From Streptomyces achromogenes (GTDB taxonomy: Bacteria > Actinomycetota > Actinomycetes > Streptomycetales > Streptomycetaceae): 64,000 nucleotides of DNA. The stretch is taken from positions 5,642,001-5,706,000 of the forward strand of contig NZ_JAUSYH010000001.1 in the NCBI RefSeq assembly GCF_030816715.1, written 5' to 3'. The position numbers were made by a program, and so were the translations under genes. Positions 1-7,944 of this stretch are shown piece by piece (positions within the stretch are counted from its first letter, which is position 1; every line of letters begins with the position of its first letter). A model generated the notes under the pieces. The model had not been told where the DNA came from. It searched no databases and saw only the letters and a program-made list of their open reading frames with translations.

Positions 1-618
1 GACGGCATGCGGCTGGAGCGGCCGGAGACCCGCGCCGCCGTCGTGCGATCCACCCGCGAGATCCTGGCGGCCGGTTTCGAGGGAGCCCACTTCGACCTCG
101 AACCCCTCCACTCCGACGACGCCGACTACCTCACGCTGCTCGACTCCCTGCGCGCCGTCACCCGCGCGCAGCACGCCCAGCTCTCCGTCGCGGCCCACCA
201 GATCGACCCGGTGCCCGGGTTCCACTCCTTCTGGGGCGCGACCACCGGGCACCCGAAGTGGTGGTCGCAGAAGTTCTTCGGCCAGGTCGCCCGCCGCGTC
301 GACCAGATCGCCGTGATGTCGTACGACACCATGCAGCCGCTGCAGAGCACCTACGGCGGTTACGTCGCCCAGCAGACGTCCCTCGCCCTGGAGGTCACCC
401 CGCGCTCCACCGACCTGCTGATGGGCCTGCCCTTCTACCGGGAGAACCGCTTCGGCCACTGGGCGCACGCGGAGACGGTCGCCGCCGCCGTCAGGGGCGT
501 CCGGCTGGGCCTGTCCCGCACCGACGCCGACCGTGAGAACTTCGGCGTGGCGGCGTACGTGGACTTCGCGGCGACGGAGACCGACTGGACGTCGTACCAG
601 GAGGGCTGGGTCCGGTAG
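1..618 (+). CDS. GH18-like glycoside hydrolase domain protein (5' end outside window)
   Basis: The reading frame is open from base 1, so the ATG at 7 is probably internal and the true start lies upstream. About 205 residues remain. The motif AHFDLEP resembles the acidic DxE signature at the end of strand 4 of glycoside hydrolase family 18 barrels. It is followed by an IAVMSYDTMQP segment, typical of strand 6 in the same fold, and by a late Trp-rich tail. This suggests a chitinase-like or inactive GH18 protein acting on a polysaccharide, but neither substrate nor export signal can be judged because the N-terminus is missing. Last gene of its transcript on this side; the next gene starts 91 bp on. 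Confidence 0.6.
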   Translation, partial: DGMRLERPETRAAVVRSTREILAAGFEGAHFDLEPLHSDDADYLTLLDSLRAVTRAQHAQLSVAAHQIDPVPGFHSFWGATTGHPKWWSQKFFGQVARRVDQIAVMSYDTMQPLQSTYGGYVAQQTSLALEVTPRSTDLLMGLPFYRENRFGHWAHAETVAAAVRGVRLGLSRTDADRENFGVAAYVDFAATETDWTSYQEGWVR

Positions 619-709
619 ACGCTGTGCGGGGCGGCGATATCCCAAGCCCGGGCCTCGGGCGGCCCTTCATCGGGTCAAGGCTCTCGCGGGCGCCGGAGAT
701 CCTGCGAGC

Positions 710-1051
710 ATGAGCGCCATGCACGGGATTCTGGTGGGGGTGGCCGCGCTCGCCGTCACGGTTCTGGTCGTGGGCGGTGCGGCCGGAGTCGCGACCGGCC
801 GGGTCCCGCCGTGGGCCCGGTCCAGGGTGCTCAGGCCGCGGCTGTGGGGCTGGGGCTCGCTGGTCACCGGCGCCGGAGCGACGGTGTGGATGTTCGTGGG
901 CCCGCTGAACGGTCCGCCGCACGGCGCGTCGGCCTACGTCGCCTGGGCCGGCTGGGGCGTGTTGATGGCGGGACTGGTGATCCAGCTCCGTGCCCGGCGC
1001 CCCGGTCGCACCCCCCGGCTGCCCCCGGCGTCTACGACGGCCGTCTCCTGA
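710..1051 (+). CDS. Small hydrophobic membrane protein, function unknown
   Basis: A 113-residue protein starting at ATG 710; a second in-frame ATG lies three codons on. It has about three predicted membrane segments: residues 6-26 (LVGVAALAVTVLVVGGAAG), around 45-62, and around 75-92 (AYVAWAGWGVLMAGLVIQL). A basic, Pro-rich cytosolic tail follows. No catalytic motif is seen. The 3' end overlaps the 3' end of convergent sdhB by 20 bp, so the two transcripts collide there. Third-position GC is high throughout, which supports real coding. Confidence 0.6.
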   Translation: MSAMHGILVGVAALAVTVLVVGGAAGVATGRVPPWARSRVLRPRLWGWGSLVTGAGATVWMFVGPLNGPPHGASAYVAWAGWGVLMAGLVIQLRARRPGRTPRLPPASTTAVS

Positions 1052-1802
1052 TCTTCGAGCCCAGCCACACCAGCGGGTCGTACTTGCGGTCGACCGCGCG
1101 TTCCTTCAGCGGGATCAGCGCGTTGTCGGTGATCTTGATGCCCTCCGGGCAGACCTCCGTGCAGCACTTGGTGATGTTGCAGTAGCCGAGGCCGTGTTCG
1201 TCCTGGGCCGTGCGCTTGCGGTCCAGGCCGCTCGCCTCGGCCCCGTCCAGCGGGTGCATGTCCAGTTCGGCGACCCGCATGAGGAAGCGGGGGCCGGCGA
1301 ACGACGCCTTGTTCTCCTCGTGGTCGCGCACGACATGGCAGGTGTCCTGGCACAGGAAGCACTCGATGCACTTGCGGAACTCCTGCGAACGGTCCACGTC
1401 CTCCTGGAACATCCGGTACTCACCGGGCCCGACCCCCTCGGGCGGCACGAACGAGGGCACCTCCCTCGCCTTGCGGTAGTTGAACCCGACGTCCGTGACC
1501 AGGTCGCGGATGACCGGGAAGGCGCGCAGCGGGGTCACGGTGATCGTCTCGTCGGGGGTGAACACCGACATGCGCGTCATGCACATCAGCCGGGGCCGCC
1601 CGTTGATCTCCGCCGAGCAGGAACCGCACTTGCCCGCCTTGCAGTTCCAGCGCACGGCGAGGTCGGGCGCCTGGGTGGACTGCAGCCGGTGGATGATGTC
1701 CAGCACCACCTCGCCGTCGTTGACCTCGACCGCGAAGTCCTCCAGACCGCCGCCCTCCGTGTCACCGCGCCAGACCCGGAAGCGGGCCTCGTAGCCGCTC
1801 AT
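1032..1802 (-). CDS. sdhB: Succinate dehydrogenase iron-sulfur subunit
   Basis: A 256-residue electron-transfer subunit that passes electrons from the SdhA flavin to the membrane anchor. The cluster ligands are visible: a plant-type [2Fe-2S] site (CKAGKCGSCSAE then a later Cys), a [4Fe-4S] site (CIECFLCQDTC) and a third cysteine set (CCTEVCPEG). The ATG overlaps the sdhA stop by 4 nt (ATGA), so translation is coupled. Gene order (anchor, A, B) and sequence style fit the Sdh1 type of mycobacteria (Rv0247c-Rv0249c, from memory) rather than the classical SdhCDAB operon. It ends convergently with the small membrane gene, overlapping it by 20 bp. Confidence 0.93.
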   Translation of the reverse strand: MSGYEARFRVWRGDTEGGGLEDFAVEVNDGEVVLDIIHRLQSTQAPDLAVRWNCKAGKCGSCSAEINGRPRLMCMTRMSVFTPDETITVTPLRAFPVIRDLVTDVGFNYRKAREVPSFVPPEGVGPGEYRMFQEDVDRSQEFRKCIECFLCQDTCHVVRDHEENKASFAGPRFLMRVAELDMHPLDGAEASGLDRKRTAQDEHGLGYCNITKCCTEVCPEGIKITDNALIPLKERAVDRKYDPLVWLGSKIRRRPS

Positions 1803-3778
1803 TCGCACAGCTCCTCTTCGGTGAGGTACTTGACCAGCTCCTCCTTCTCGAAGAGGGCGAGCAGGTCGGGGCGGACGGGTTCGGTGGTCTCGTGGACGAG
1901 CTGGATCCGGCCGCGCCGCGGGTCGTCGGCCGCCGGGCCCTCGGCCGGATCGGCGAGCCGGCAGAGCAGGTTGACGTTGCGCCACGTCCGCTCCATCGCC
2001 GGACAGTCCTCGCGGGTGTGGCCGCCGCGCGACTCGGTGCGCTCCAGCGCCGCCCGCGCCACGCACTCGCTGACCAGCAGCATGTTGCGCAGGTCGAGCG
2101 CCAGGTGCCAGCCGGGGTTGAACTGGCGGTGGCCCTCGACGCCGGCCCGCCGGGCCCGTACCCGCAGCTGCGCCAGCCGGTTCAGGGCCTCCTCCATCTC
2201 GCCCTCCCGGCGGATGATGCCGACCAGGTCGTTCATGGTCTGCTGGAGTTCCTGGTGGAGGGTGTACGGGTTCTCCGCATAACCGGTGGAGGTGCCGGTC
2301 CCGGTGCCGGTCGCGGGGCCGCCGCTCGCGGGCCCCTCACCGGCCGTCTCGGCGGAGAAGGGGCGCAGCGCCTCGGCGGCCGCCGCGTCCACCTGCGCCT
2401 CGTCCACCGGCGGGCGCTCGTACGCCGTCGCCGCCGCGTACTCGGCCGCGTGCAGGCCCGCCCGCCGGCCGAACACCAGCAGGTCGGAGAGGGAGTTGCC
2501 GCCGAGCCGGTTGGAGCCGTGCATGCCGCCGGCCACCTCGCCGGACGCGAACAGTCCCGGCACCCCGCGCGCGGCGGCCGTGTCGGAGTCGACCGCGATG
2601 CCGCCCATCACGTAGTGGCAGGTCGGCCCGACCTCCATGGCCTCGGCGGTGATGTCGACGTCGGCGAGCTCCTTGAACTGGTGGTACATGGAGGGCAGCC
2701 GGCGCTTGATGACGTCGGCGGGCATCCGCGTCGACACGTCCAGGAAGACCCCGCCGTGCGGGGAGCCGCGACCCGCCTTCACCTCGGAGTTGATGGCGCG
2801 GGCCACCTCGTCACGGGGGAGCAGTTCCGGCGGACGGCGGTTGTGGTCCGGGTCCTCGTACCAGCGGTCGCCCTCCTCCTCCGACTCGGCGTACTTCTCC
2901 TTGAAGACGTCGGGGACGTAGTCGAACATGAACCGCTTGCCCTCGGAGTTGCGCAGCACCCCGCCGTCGCCGCGCACCGACTCGGTGACGAGGATGCCCT
3001 TGACCGAGGGCGGCCAGACCATGCCCGTCGGGTGGAACTGCACGAACTCCATGTTGAGCAGCGGCGCCCCGGCGAGCAGGGCCAGCGCGTGGCCGTCGCC
3101 GGTGTACTCCCACGAGTTCGACGTCACCTTGAAGGACTTGCCGATGCCGCCGGTCGCGATGACCACGGCGGGCGCCTGCAGGACGAAGAAGCGGCCGGTC
3201 TCGCGTTCGTAGGCGAAGACACCGCTCACCCGCGACCCGTCCTTGAGGATGCGGGTGACCGTGCACTCCTGGAAGACCTTCAGCCGTGACTCGTAGTCGC
3301 CGGTCTCCTTGTGGTCCTCCTGCTGGAGCGAGACGATCTTCTGCTGGAGGGTGCGGATCAGCTCCAGTCCCGTCCGGTCGCCGACGTGGGCGAGGCGCGG
3401 GTACTCGTGGCCGCCGAAGTTGCGCTGGGAGATCCGGCCGTCGGCGGTGCGGTCGAAGAGGGCGCCCCAGGTCTCCAGCTCCCAGACCCGGTCCGGGGCC
3501 TCCTGGGCGTGCAGTTCGGCCATCCGCCACTGATTGAGGAACTTGCCGCCGCGCAGGGTGTCACGGAAGTGGACCTGCCAGTTGTCGTGCTCGTTGGCGT
3601 TGGCCATCGCCGCCGCGATGCCGCCCTCGGCCATCACGGTGTGCGCCTTGCCGAACAGCGACTTGCAGATGACGGCGGTGCGGGCGCCCCGCTCGCGGGC
3701 CTCGATGGCGGCCCGCAGTCCGGCGCCTCCCGCGCCGACCACGACGACGTCCCACTCCTGGCGGTCGACCACGGACAT
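1799..3778 (-). CDS. sdhA: Succinate dehydrogenase flavoprotein subunit
   Basis: A 659-residue catalytic subunit oxidising succinate to fumarate. The N-terminal dinucleotide fold is GAGGAG (residues 15-20). The likely covalent FAD histidine is His46 in KAHTVMAEGG. The substrate-side motifs FHPTG and RGDGGVLRN are present, as are HGSNRLGGNSLSDLL and a C-terminal helical domain. A Gly/Thr/Pro-rich linker near residues 480-500 (GPATGTGTGTSTG) is a lineage-specific insertion. I start the protein at ATG 3778 (MSVVDRQEW) because the long upstream extension reads antisense to the anchor gene. Cotranscribed with the anchor upstream and sdhB downstream. Confidence 0.93.
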   Translation of the reverse strand: MSVVDRQEWDVVVVGAGGAGLRAAIEARERGARTAVICKSLFGKAHTVMAEGGIAAAMANANEHDNWQVHFRDTLRGGKFLNQWRMAELHAQEAPDRVWELETWGALFDRTADGRISQRNFGGHEYPRLAHVGDRTGLELIRTLQQKIVSLQQEDHKETGDYESRLKVFQECTVTRILKDGSRVSGVFAYERETGRFFVLQAPAVVIATGGIGKSFKVTSNSWEYTGDGHALALLAGAPLLNMEFVQFHPTGMVWPPSVKGILVTESVRGDGGVLRNSEGKRFMFDYVPDVFKEKYAESEEEGDRWYEDPDHNRRPPELLPRDEVARAINSEVKAGRGSPHGGVFLDVSTRMPADVIKRRLPSMYHQFKELADVDITAEAMEVGPTCHYVMGGIAVDSDTAAARGVPGLFASGEVAGGMHGSNRLGGNSLSDLLVFGRRAGLHAAEYAAATAYERPPVDEAQVDAAAAEALRPFSAETAGEGPASGGPATGTGTGTSTGYAENPYTLHQELQQTMNDLVGIIRREGEMEEALNRLAQLRVRARRAGVEGHRQFNPGWHLALDLRNMLLVSECVARAALERTESRGGHTREDCPAMERTWRNVNLLCRLADPAEGPAADDPRRGRIQLVHETTEPVRPDLLALFEKEELVKYLTEEELCE

Positions 3779-3810
3779 CAGCAGGCCCCACTCATCAGGT
3801 TCGGCAGCAT

Positions 3811-4644
3811 CTAGAAAAACCTCGGATCGTCGAAGACACCGGACGCGACGAGATAGACGTAGAAGTCGGCGAGCGCCACGCTCACCAGCGACGCCCAGGC
3901 CAGCTGCATGTGACGGGCGTTGAGCCTGCCGACGAACTGCCACGCCCGGTAGCGCACGGGGTGCCTGGAGAAGTGCTTCAGCTTGCCGCCGACGATGTGG
4001 CGGCAGGAATGGCAGGAGATCGTGTACGCCCAGATCAGCGTGATGTTGAGCAGGAAGACGAGGGTGCCGAGCCCCATGTGACCCCACGCGTAGTGCTCGT
4101 CGCGGAAGGCGAGCACGGTGTCGTAGGTGAGGATCCCGGCGACGACGATCGCGGCGTAGAAGAAGTACCGGTGGACGTTCTGCAGGATCAGCGGGAAACG
4201 GGTCTCGCCGGTGTACTTCGTGTGCGGCTCGGCCACCGCGCAGGCCGGGGGCGAGGCCCAGAAGCCCCGGTAGTAGGCCTTGCGGTAGTAGTAGCAGGTC
4301 AGCCGGAAGCCGAGCGGGAAGATCAGGATGATGATCGCGGGGGAGATCCCCCACCAGGCGCCGAACAGATCCGCGTTGGGGCCGTGCCGCATCGTGTCGC
4401 AGTTCTCCGCCAGGCACGGGGAGTAGAACGGCGAGACGTAGGGGGCCGCGTAGTAGTCGGCGTTCGCGAAGGCCCGCCAGGTCGAGTAGACGACGAACGC
4501 CAGCAGACCGGCGGCGGTGGCGGCGGGGGCCAGCCACCAGCGGTCGGTCCGCAGATGGGGCGCGGCGATCGCGGCGCGGCCGGCGCCGCGTACGCCGCTC
4601 GGGGGATGGGGGTCGGTGGGGGCGGGTTCCGTACCAGTGGCCAA
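3811..4644 (-). CDS. Succinate dehydrogenase cytochrome b membrane anchor
   Basis: A 277-residue integral membrane subunit expected to bind heme and menaquinone and to anchor SdhAB. About five membrane helices are visible, including AGLLAFVVYSTW, ISPAIIILIFPLGF, YAAIVVAGILTYD, LGTLVFLLNITLIW and a final one near ADFYVYLVASG. Candidate heme ligands are His residues in NVHRYFFY and GHMGLG, with a conserved-looking CHSCRH after helix 4. No ATG fits; I use TTG at 4644, which has a GGAG seven bases upstream. It lies 32 bp before sdhA in the same operon. A single five-helix anchor matches the Sdh1 arrangement. Confidence 0.85.
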   Translation of the reverse strand: MATGTEPAPTDPHPPSGVRGAGRAAIAAPHLRTDRWWLAPAATAAGLLAFVVYSTWRAFANADYYAAPYVSPFYSPCLAENCDTMRHGPNADLFGAWWGISPAIIILIFPLGFRLTCYYYRKAYYRGFWASPPACAVAEPHTKYTGETRFPLILQNVHRYFFYAAIVVAGILTYDTVLAFRDEHYAWGHMGLGTLVFLLNITLIWAYTISCHSCRHIVGGKLKHFSRHPVRYRAWQFVGRLNARHMQLAWASLVSVALADFYVYLVASGVFDDPRFF

Positions 4645-4652
4645 CGCAGGAC

Positions 4653-4725
4653 TCCGGTTCGGGTCAGGAGGCTCGGTTCGGGTCGGTTCGGGAGGTCGGG
4701 TCCGTTCGGTCGCTCGGGTCAGGGT
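4653..4725. repeat. Short tandem CGGTTCGGG-type repeats in sdh operon
   Basis: The stretch between the small gene's stop and the cytochrome b start repeats variants of CGGTTCGGGT/GGTCGGGT about five times (for example from 4655, 4674 and 4684). It is unusually repetitive for a 75-bp spacer inside an operon and includes the 3' end of the small gene. Confidence 0.55.
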
Positions 4726-5009
4726 GCGTGTCGGTCCCGGGCGCCGAGTCCCTCGTCGTCCGTGTCGATCCACAGGGAGTCGTCGTAGGGGGTGTCGGGG
4801 ATGGTGACCAGCTCGGGCTTGCCTGGTGCGCCGGGATGGGCGGCCGCCTCGCGCAGCAGCGCGACGCTCTCCCGCAGGTGGTCCGCGTCGGTGCGGACGC
4901 GGCGCATCTCCAGGCCGCCGCTGCCGATCTGCTGTTCCAGGCGGCCGACGGACCGGGAGAGGTCGTCGAGGCAACGCTGGACGGTTGTCAGGTCGTCGTG
5001 CACGGACAT
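4719..5009 (-). CDS. Small coiled-coil protein, first gene of the sdh operon
   Basis: A 96-residue soluble acidic protein. Residues 1-60 are strongly helical with heptad-like spacing (VQRCLDDLSRSVGRLEQQIG), so a coiled coil is likely. The C-terminal 35 residues are Pro/Asp-rich and end in GLGARDRHAP. ATG 5009 has GAGG seven bases upstream. It lies 74 bp before the cytochrome b start on the same strand, so it is probably cotranscribed with sdh. I recognise no domain; a role in Sdh assembly or regulation would be a guess from position only. Confidence 0.7.
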   Translation of the reverse strand: MSVHDDLTTVQRCLDDLSRSVGRLEQQIGSGGLEMRRVRTDADHLRESVALLREAAAHPGAPGKPELVTIPDTPYDDSLWIDTDDEGLGARDRHAP

Positions 5010-5274
5010 GACATGACCTCGCTTCCGTGGGCCGGGCCAGGGACGGCAACGCTCATGCGCCTGCGAGTGTTGCGCGTCACACCGGTGGATGTGAAGGCGT
5101 GTGCAGTGATTGGCGGATACGCGGGGGTGCGGAGAGGCGTGGAGCGGGCGCGGGCGGGGTGGGTTGGGCAGGGTGCGGACGGGGGTGCGTTGCTCCGCAC
5201 GAGTGGGGTTGCGGGTCCCTGCCGCCGTGTCGCTCCCGGCAGGCGAACCCTTTCCTCTTCAGTGGGCCGTAGAT

Positions 5275-5309
5275 CTGATCAACTCCAAAATACCGCCAAA
5301 TGTGATCAG
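5275..5309. promoter_or_regulatory. CTGATCA inverted repeat upstream of solute-binding protein gene
   Basis: Two 7-bp arms, CTGATCA (5275-5281) and TGATCAG (5303-5309), are separated by 21 bp of A-rich sequence (CCAAAATACCGCC). They lie 35-70 bp upstream of the ATG at 5345, within the 335-bp divergent region 5010-5344. This is a plausible operator or promoter element; nothing else is recognisable in that region. Confidence 0.35.
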
Positions 5310-5344
5310 AACGCACTGCCAGCGGCTCCCCGGAGGTACCAGAG

Positions 5345-7783
5345 ATGTCGAAGTCCTGCGACAGCGTCGGCCTGCGTTCGGTCATGCGCTCGGTCGCCTT
5401 CCTGTCCGCGGGCGTGCTCGCGGCGCCCCTGCTGACCGGATGCGGGTCCACGGACGAGGCGAGCCGTCCGCTGGCCCGCCAGGACATCGCCCGGACCGCC
5501 CGCGCCCAGGTCGCCGACGGCGGGACGCTGCGCTGGGCCGTGGACGCGGTGCCCGAGACCCTCAACACCTTCCAGGCGGACGCCGACGCCGCCACGACCC
5601 GGGTCGCCCAGGCCGTGCTGCCGTCGATGTTCCGGATCGACGCGCAGGGCCGGCCACAGCGCGACGCGGACTATCTGGAGTCCGCGAAGGTCGTCGACAC
5701 CGAGCCCAAGCAGGTCGTTCTGTACAAGCTCAGCCAGCAGGCCGTCTGGAGCGACGGCCGGGAGATCGGCGCCGCCGACTTCGCCGCCCAGTGGCGCGCC
5801 CTGTCCGGTAAGGACAGCGCCTACTGGACCGCCCGCAACGCCGGCTACGAGCGCATCGAGAAGATCGAGCGCGGCGACGACGACCTGGAGGTCAGGGTCA
5901 CCTTCAGCCGCCCCTACTCCGACTGGCGCTCGCTCTTCTCCCCGCTGTACCCGAAGGACGTCATGGGCACGCCGGACGCCTTCAACGACGGGGCGCGGCG
6001 CAAGCTGAAGGTGAGCGCCGGACCGTTCCTCGTCCAGAAGGTCGACACCAAGAACCACCAGGTGCACCTCGCCCGCAACCCGCGCTGGTGGGGCAAGCCG
6101 GCCAAACTCTCCGAGATCACGCTGACGGCCGTCAAGCGCGACGAACGGGCCTCCGCGCTGGCCGCCGGGAAGATCGACCTGGCCGAGGTGGACCCGGCCA
6201 CGGCGCAGCGCGTCGACGGCGCGGCGGGCGGCGCGGCCGGACCGCCGGCCGACGCCGTCACCGGCTCCGGGCGGGCCGCCGAGCAGGCCCTGCGGGCATG
6301 GGCCCGCGCCCACGGCCTGTCCGTGGCCGAGGACACGGACGAGAGCAAGGCCGCGGACAAGGCCAAGGACAAGGCCGCGGACAAGGCCAAGGCCAAGGAC
6401 AAGACCGGGGACAAGGCGAAGGCCGAGGACAAGGACGAGGGCAAGGACGAGAGCAAGGGCAAGGACTCGGCGGAGGACTCGGCCGAGGACGACACGATGG
6501 CCCTCACCGATCTGCGCAAGGCGGTCGCGCGATTCGAGCAACAGCAGAAGGCGCTGCGCGCCGTCGAGGTGCGCAGATCGCTGGAGCCCGCCTACACCCA
6601 GCTGGCCCTGAACGGCGAGACCGGCCCGCTGGCGGACGAGCGGGTGCGGCGGGCCGTGGCCCGGGCCCTGGACCGCACGGAACTGGCCGAGATCGTGCTG
6701 AAGCCGCTGAGGCTGCCCGCGGAGCCCGTGGGCAGCCACCTCGCCCTCGCCGGACAGGACGTCTACGCCGACAACAGCGGAGCGCTCGGCGACCAGGACG
6801 CCGCCGAGGCGCGGGCCCTGCTCGCGGACGCCGGCTGGGTGCTCGGCGGCCCGGTCAAGGAGAAGGGCGAGAAGGCGGCCGGATCCGCGGGGAAGAAGGC
6901 GGCCGGCTCCGCGGGGAAGAAGGAGGACGGCTCCGAGGACGACGACGGCGCCCACGTCGTCGGCGAGGACGACAAGGCGCCCGGCACGACCGGCCGCGGA
7001 GAGACGACCCGCGCGGCGGGCAGCGAGAACGCGAGGAACAGCGCCAGGGGCGCGGACGGCGGCCACCGGCTCGCCCAGGACGGCACGCAGTACCGGCAGG
7101 CGCACCGCGGCGGCTTCCCCGGCGCCTACGCCCCGAAGGGCACCGCCGCCCCCAAGGGCACCGCCGCACCGGCCGGCACCGCGGGCAAGGCGCTGGCCAA
7201 GGACGGCAAGGCGCTCAGCCTGCGGTTCGTGCTGCCGTCGGGGCCCGGATCGGAGTCCCTGGAGACGGTCGCCGAGCGGATCACGAAGATGCTGGCGAAG
7301 GTCGGCATCCGCACGGAGATCACCAAGGTCCCGGACGAGAGCTACTTCAAGGACCACATCGCGTCCGGCCAGTACGACCTCGCCCTGTACTCCTGGCCGG
7401 CGTCCGCCTTCCCCGCCACCGACGCCCGGCCGATCTACGCCAAGCCCCAGCCGGCCGCCGACGGCTCGCTCAGCGTCGAGCAGAACTACACACGGGTCGG
7501 CACCGACCAGGTCGACCAGCTGTTCGACCAGGCGCTCTCGACCCTGGACGAGGGCCGCAGCCGCTCCCTCCTCCGCAAGGCGGACTCGCGGATCTGGGCG
7601 GCTGCCGGATCGATTCCTCTCTACCAGCGTCCCCAGCTCACGGCGGTGCGCAAGAACGTGGTGAACGTGGGCGCCTTCGGATTCCAGACCCCCGTCTATG
7701 AGGACATGGGCTTCCTGAAGAAGAGTGTCAAGACCCCCTCCGGCCAGGCAGGGAGCCCCTCCGCGAGTGCCTCCCGCAAGTGA
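5345..7783 (+). CDS. Orphan ABC-type solute-binding lipoprotein (SBP_bac_5) with charged insertions
   Basis: An 812-residue extracellular lipoprotein of the oligopeptide/nickel-binding family. The lipobox LLTGC places the lipidated Cys at 33. The fold starts with GGTLRWAVDAVPETLN and ends with SIPLYQRPQL, as in DppA/OppA. Two insertions interrupt it: residues about 329-383 are almost only K, D, E, A (KAADKAKDKAADKAK...), and residues about 506-618 contain repeated AAGSAGKK and KGTAAP blocks. The family is normally about 500-550 residues, so roughly 170 are extra. The RBS is GGAGG nine bases before ATG 5345. No permease or ATPase is adjacent, so it must either share another transporter or have a separate role. 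Confidence 0.85.
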   Translation: MSKSCDSVGLRSVMRSVAFLSAGVLAAPLLTGCGSTDEASRPLARQDIARTARAQVADGGTLRWAVDAVPETLNTFQADADAATTRVAQAVLPSMFRIDAQGRPQRDADYLESAKVVDTEPKQVVLYKLSQQAVWSDGREIGAADFAAQWRALSGKDSAYWTARNAGYERIEKIERGDDDLEVRVTFSRPYSDWRSLFSPLYPKDVMGTPDAFNDGARRKLKVSAGPFLVQKVDTKNHQVHLARNPRWWGKPAKLSEITLTAVKRDERASALAAGKIDLAEVDPATAQRVDGAAGGAAGPPADAVTGSGRAAEQALRAWARAHGLSVAEDTDESKAADKAKDKAADKAKAKDKTGDKAKAEDKDEGKDESKGKDSAEDSAEDDTMALTDLRKAVARFEQQQKALRAVEVRRSLEPAYTQLALNGETGPLADERVRRAVARALDRTELAEIVLKPLRLPAEPVGSHLALAGQDVYADNSGALGDQDAAEARALLADAGWVLGGPVKEKGEKAAGSAGKKAAGSAGKKEDGSEDDDGAHVVGEDDKAPGTTGRGETTRAAGSENARNSARGADGGHRLAQDGTQYRQAHRGGFPGAYAPKGTAAPKGTAAPAGTAGKALAKDGKALSLRFVLPSGPGSESLETVAERITKMLAKVGIRTEITKVPDESYFKDHIASGQYDLALYSWPASAFPATDARPIYAKPQPAADGSLSVEQNYTRVGTDQVDQLFDQALSTLDEGRSRSLLRKADSRIWAAAGSIPLYQRPQLTAVRKNVVNVGAFGFQTPVYEDMGFLKKSVKTPSGQAGSPSASASRK

Positions 7784-7810
7784 TCGGCAGGTGAGCGGCC
7801 GGTGACCCCG

Positions 7811-7844
7811 GTGGCCCTGCGGAGGCCGTCCCCCGCAGGGCCAC
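7811..7844 (+). terminator. Stem-loop after solute-binding protein gene
   Basis: A perfect 12-bp stem, GTGGCCCTGCGG / CCGCAGGGCCAC, with a 10-nt loop, 28 bp after the stop codon. There is no T-tract, as is common for Streptomyces terminators. Confidence 0.7.
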
Positions 7845-7944
7845 GTACCATGGGGTGAGGCCGTGGCGTGTCAAGCCCGGCAGGGCCCGCGTAAACAGAC
7901 GTACGCAGCAGGGTCGCCCTCACACTCCGGGAGAACGCCGCTTT

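Noticed and set aside
1892..3289. Long plus-strand frame opposite sdhA (465 aa) and similar long antisense frames opposite other genes
   Set aside because: High GC makes antisense frames open by default. These are rich in Arg/Gly/Val/His with no domains, and the opposite strands encode clear proteins.
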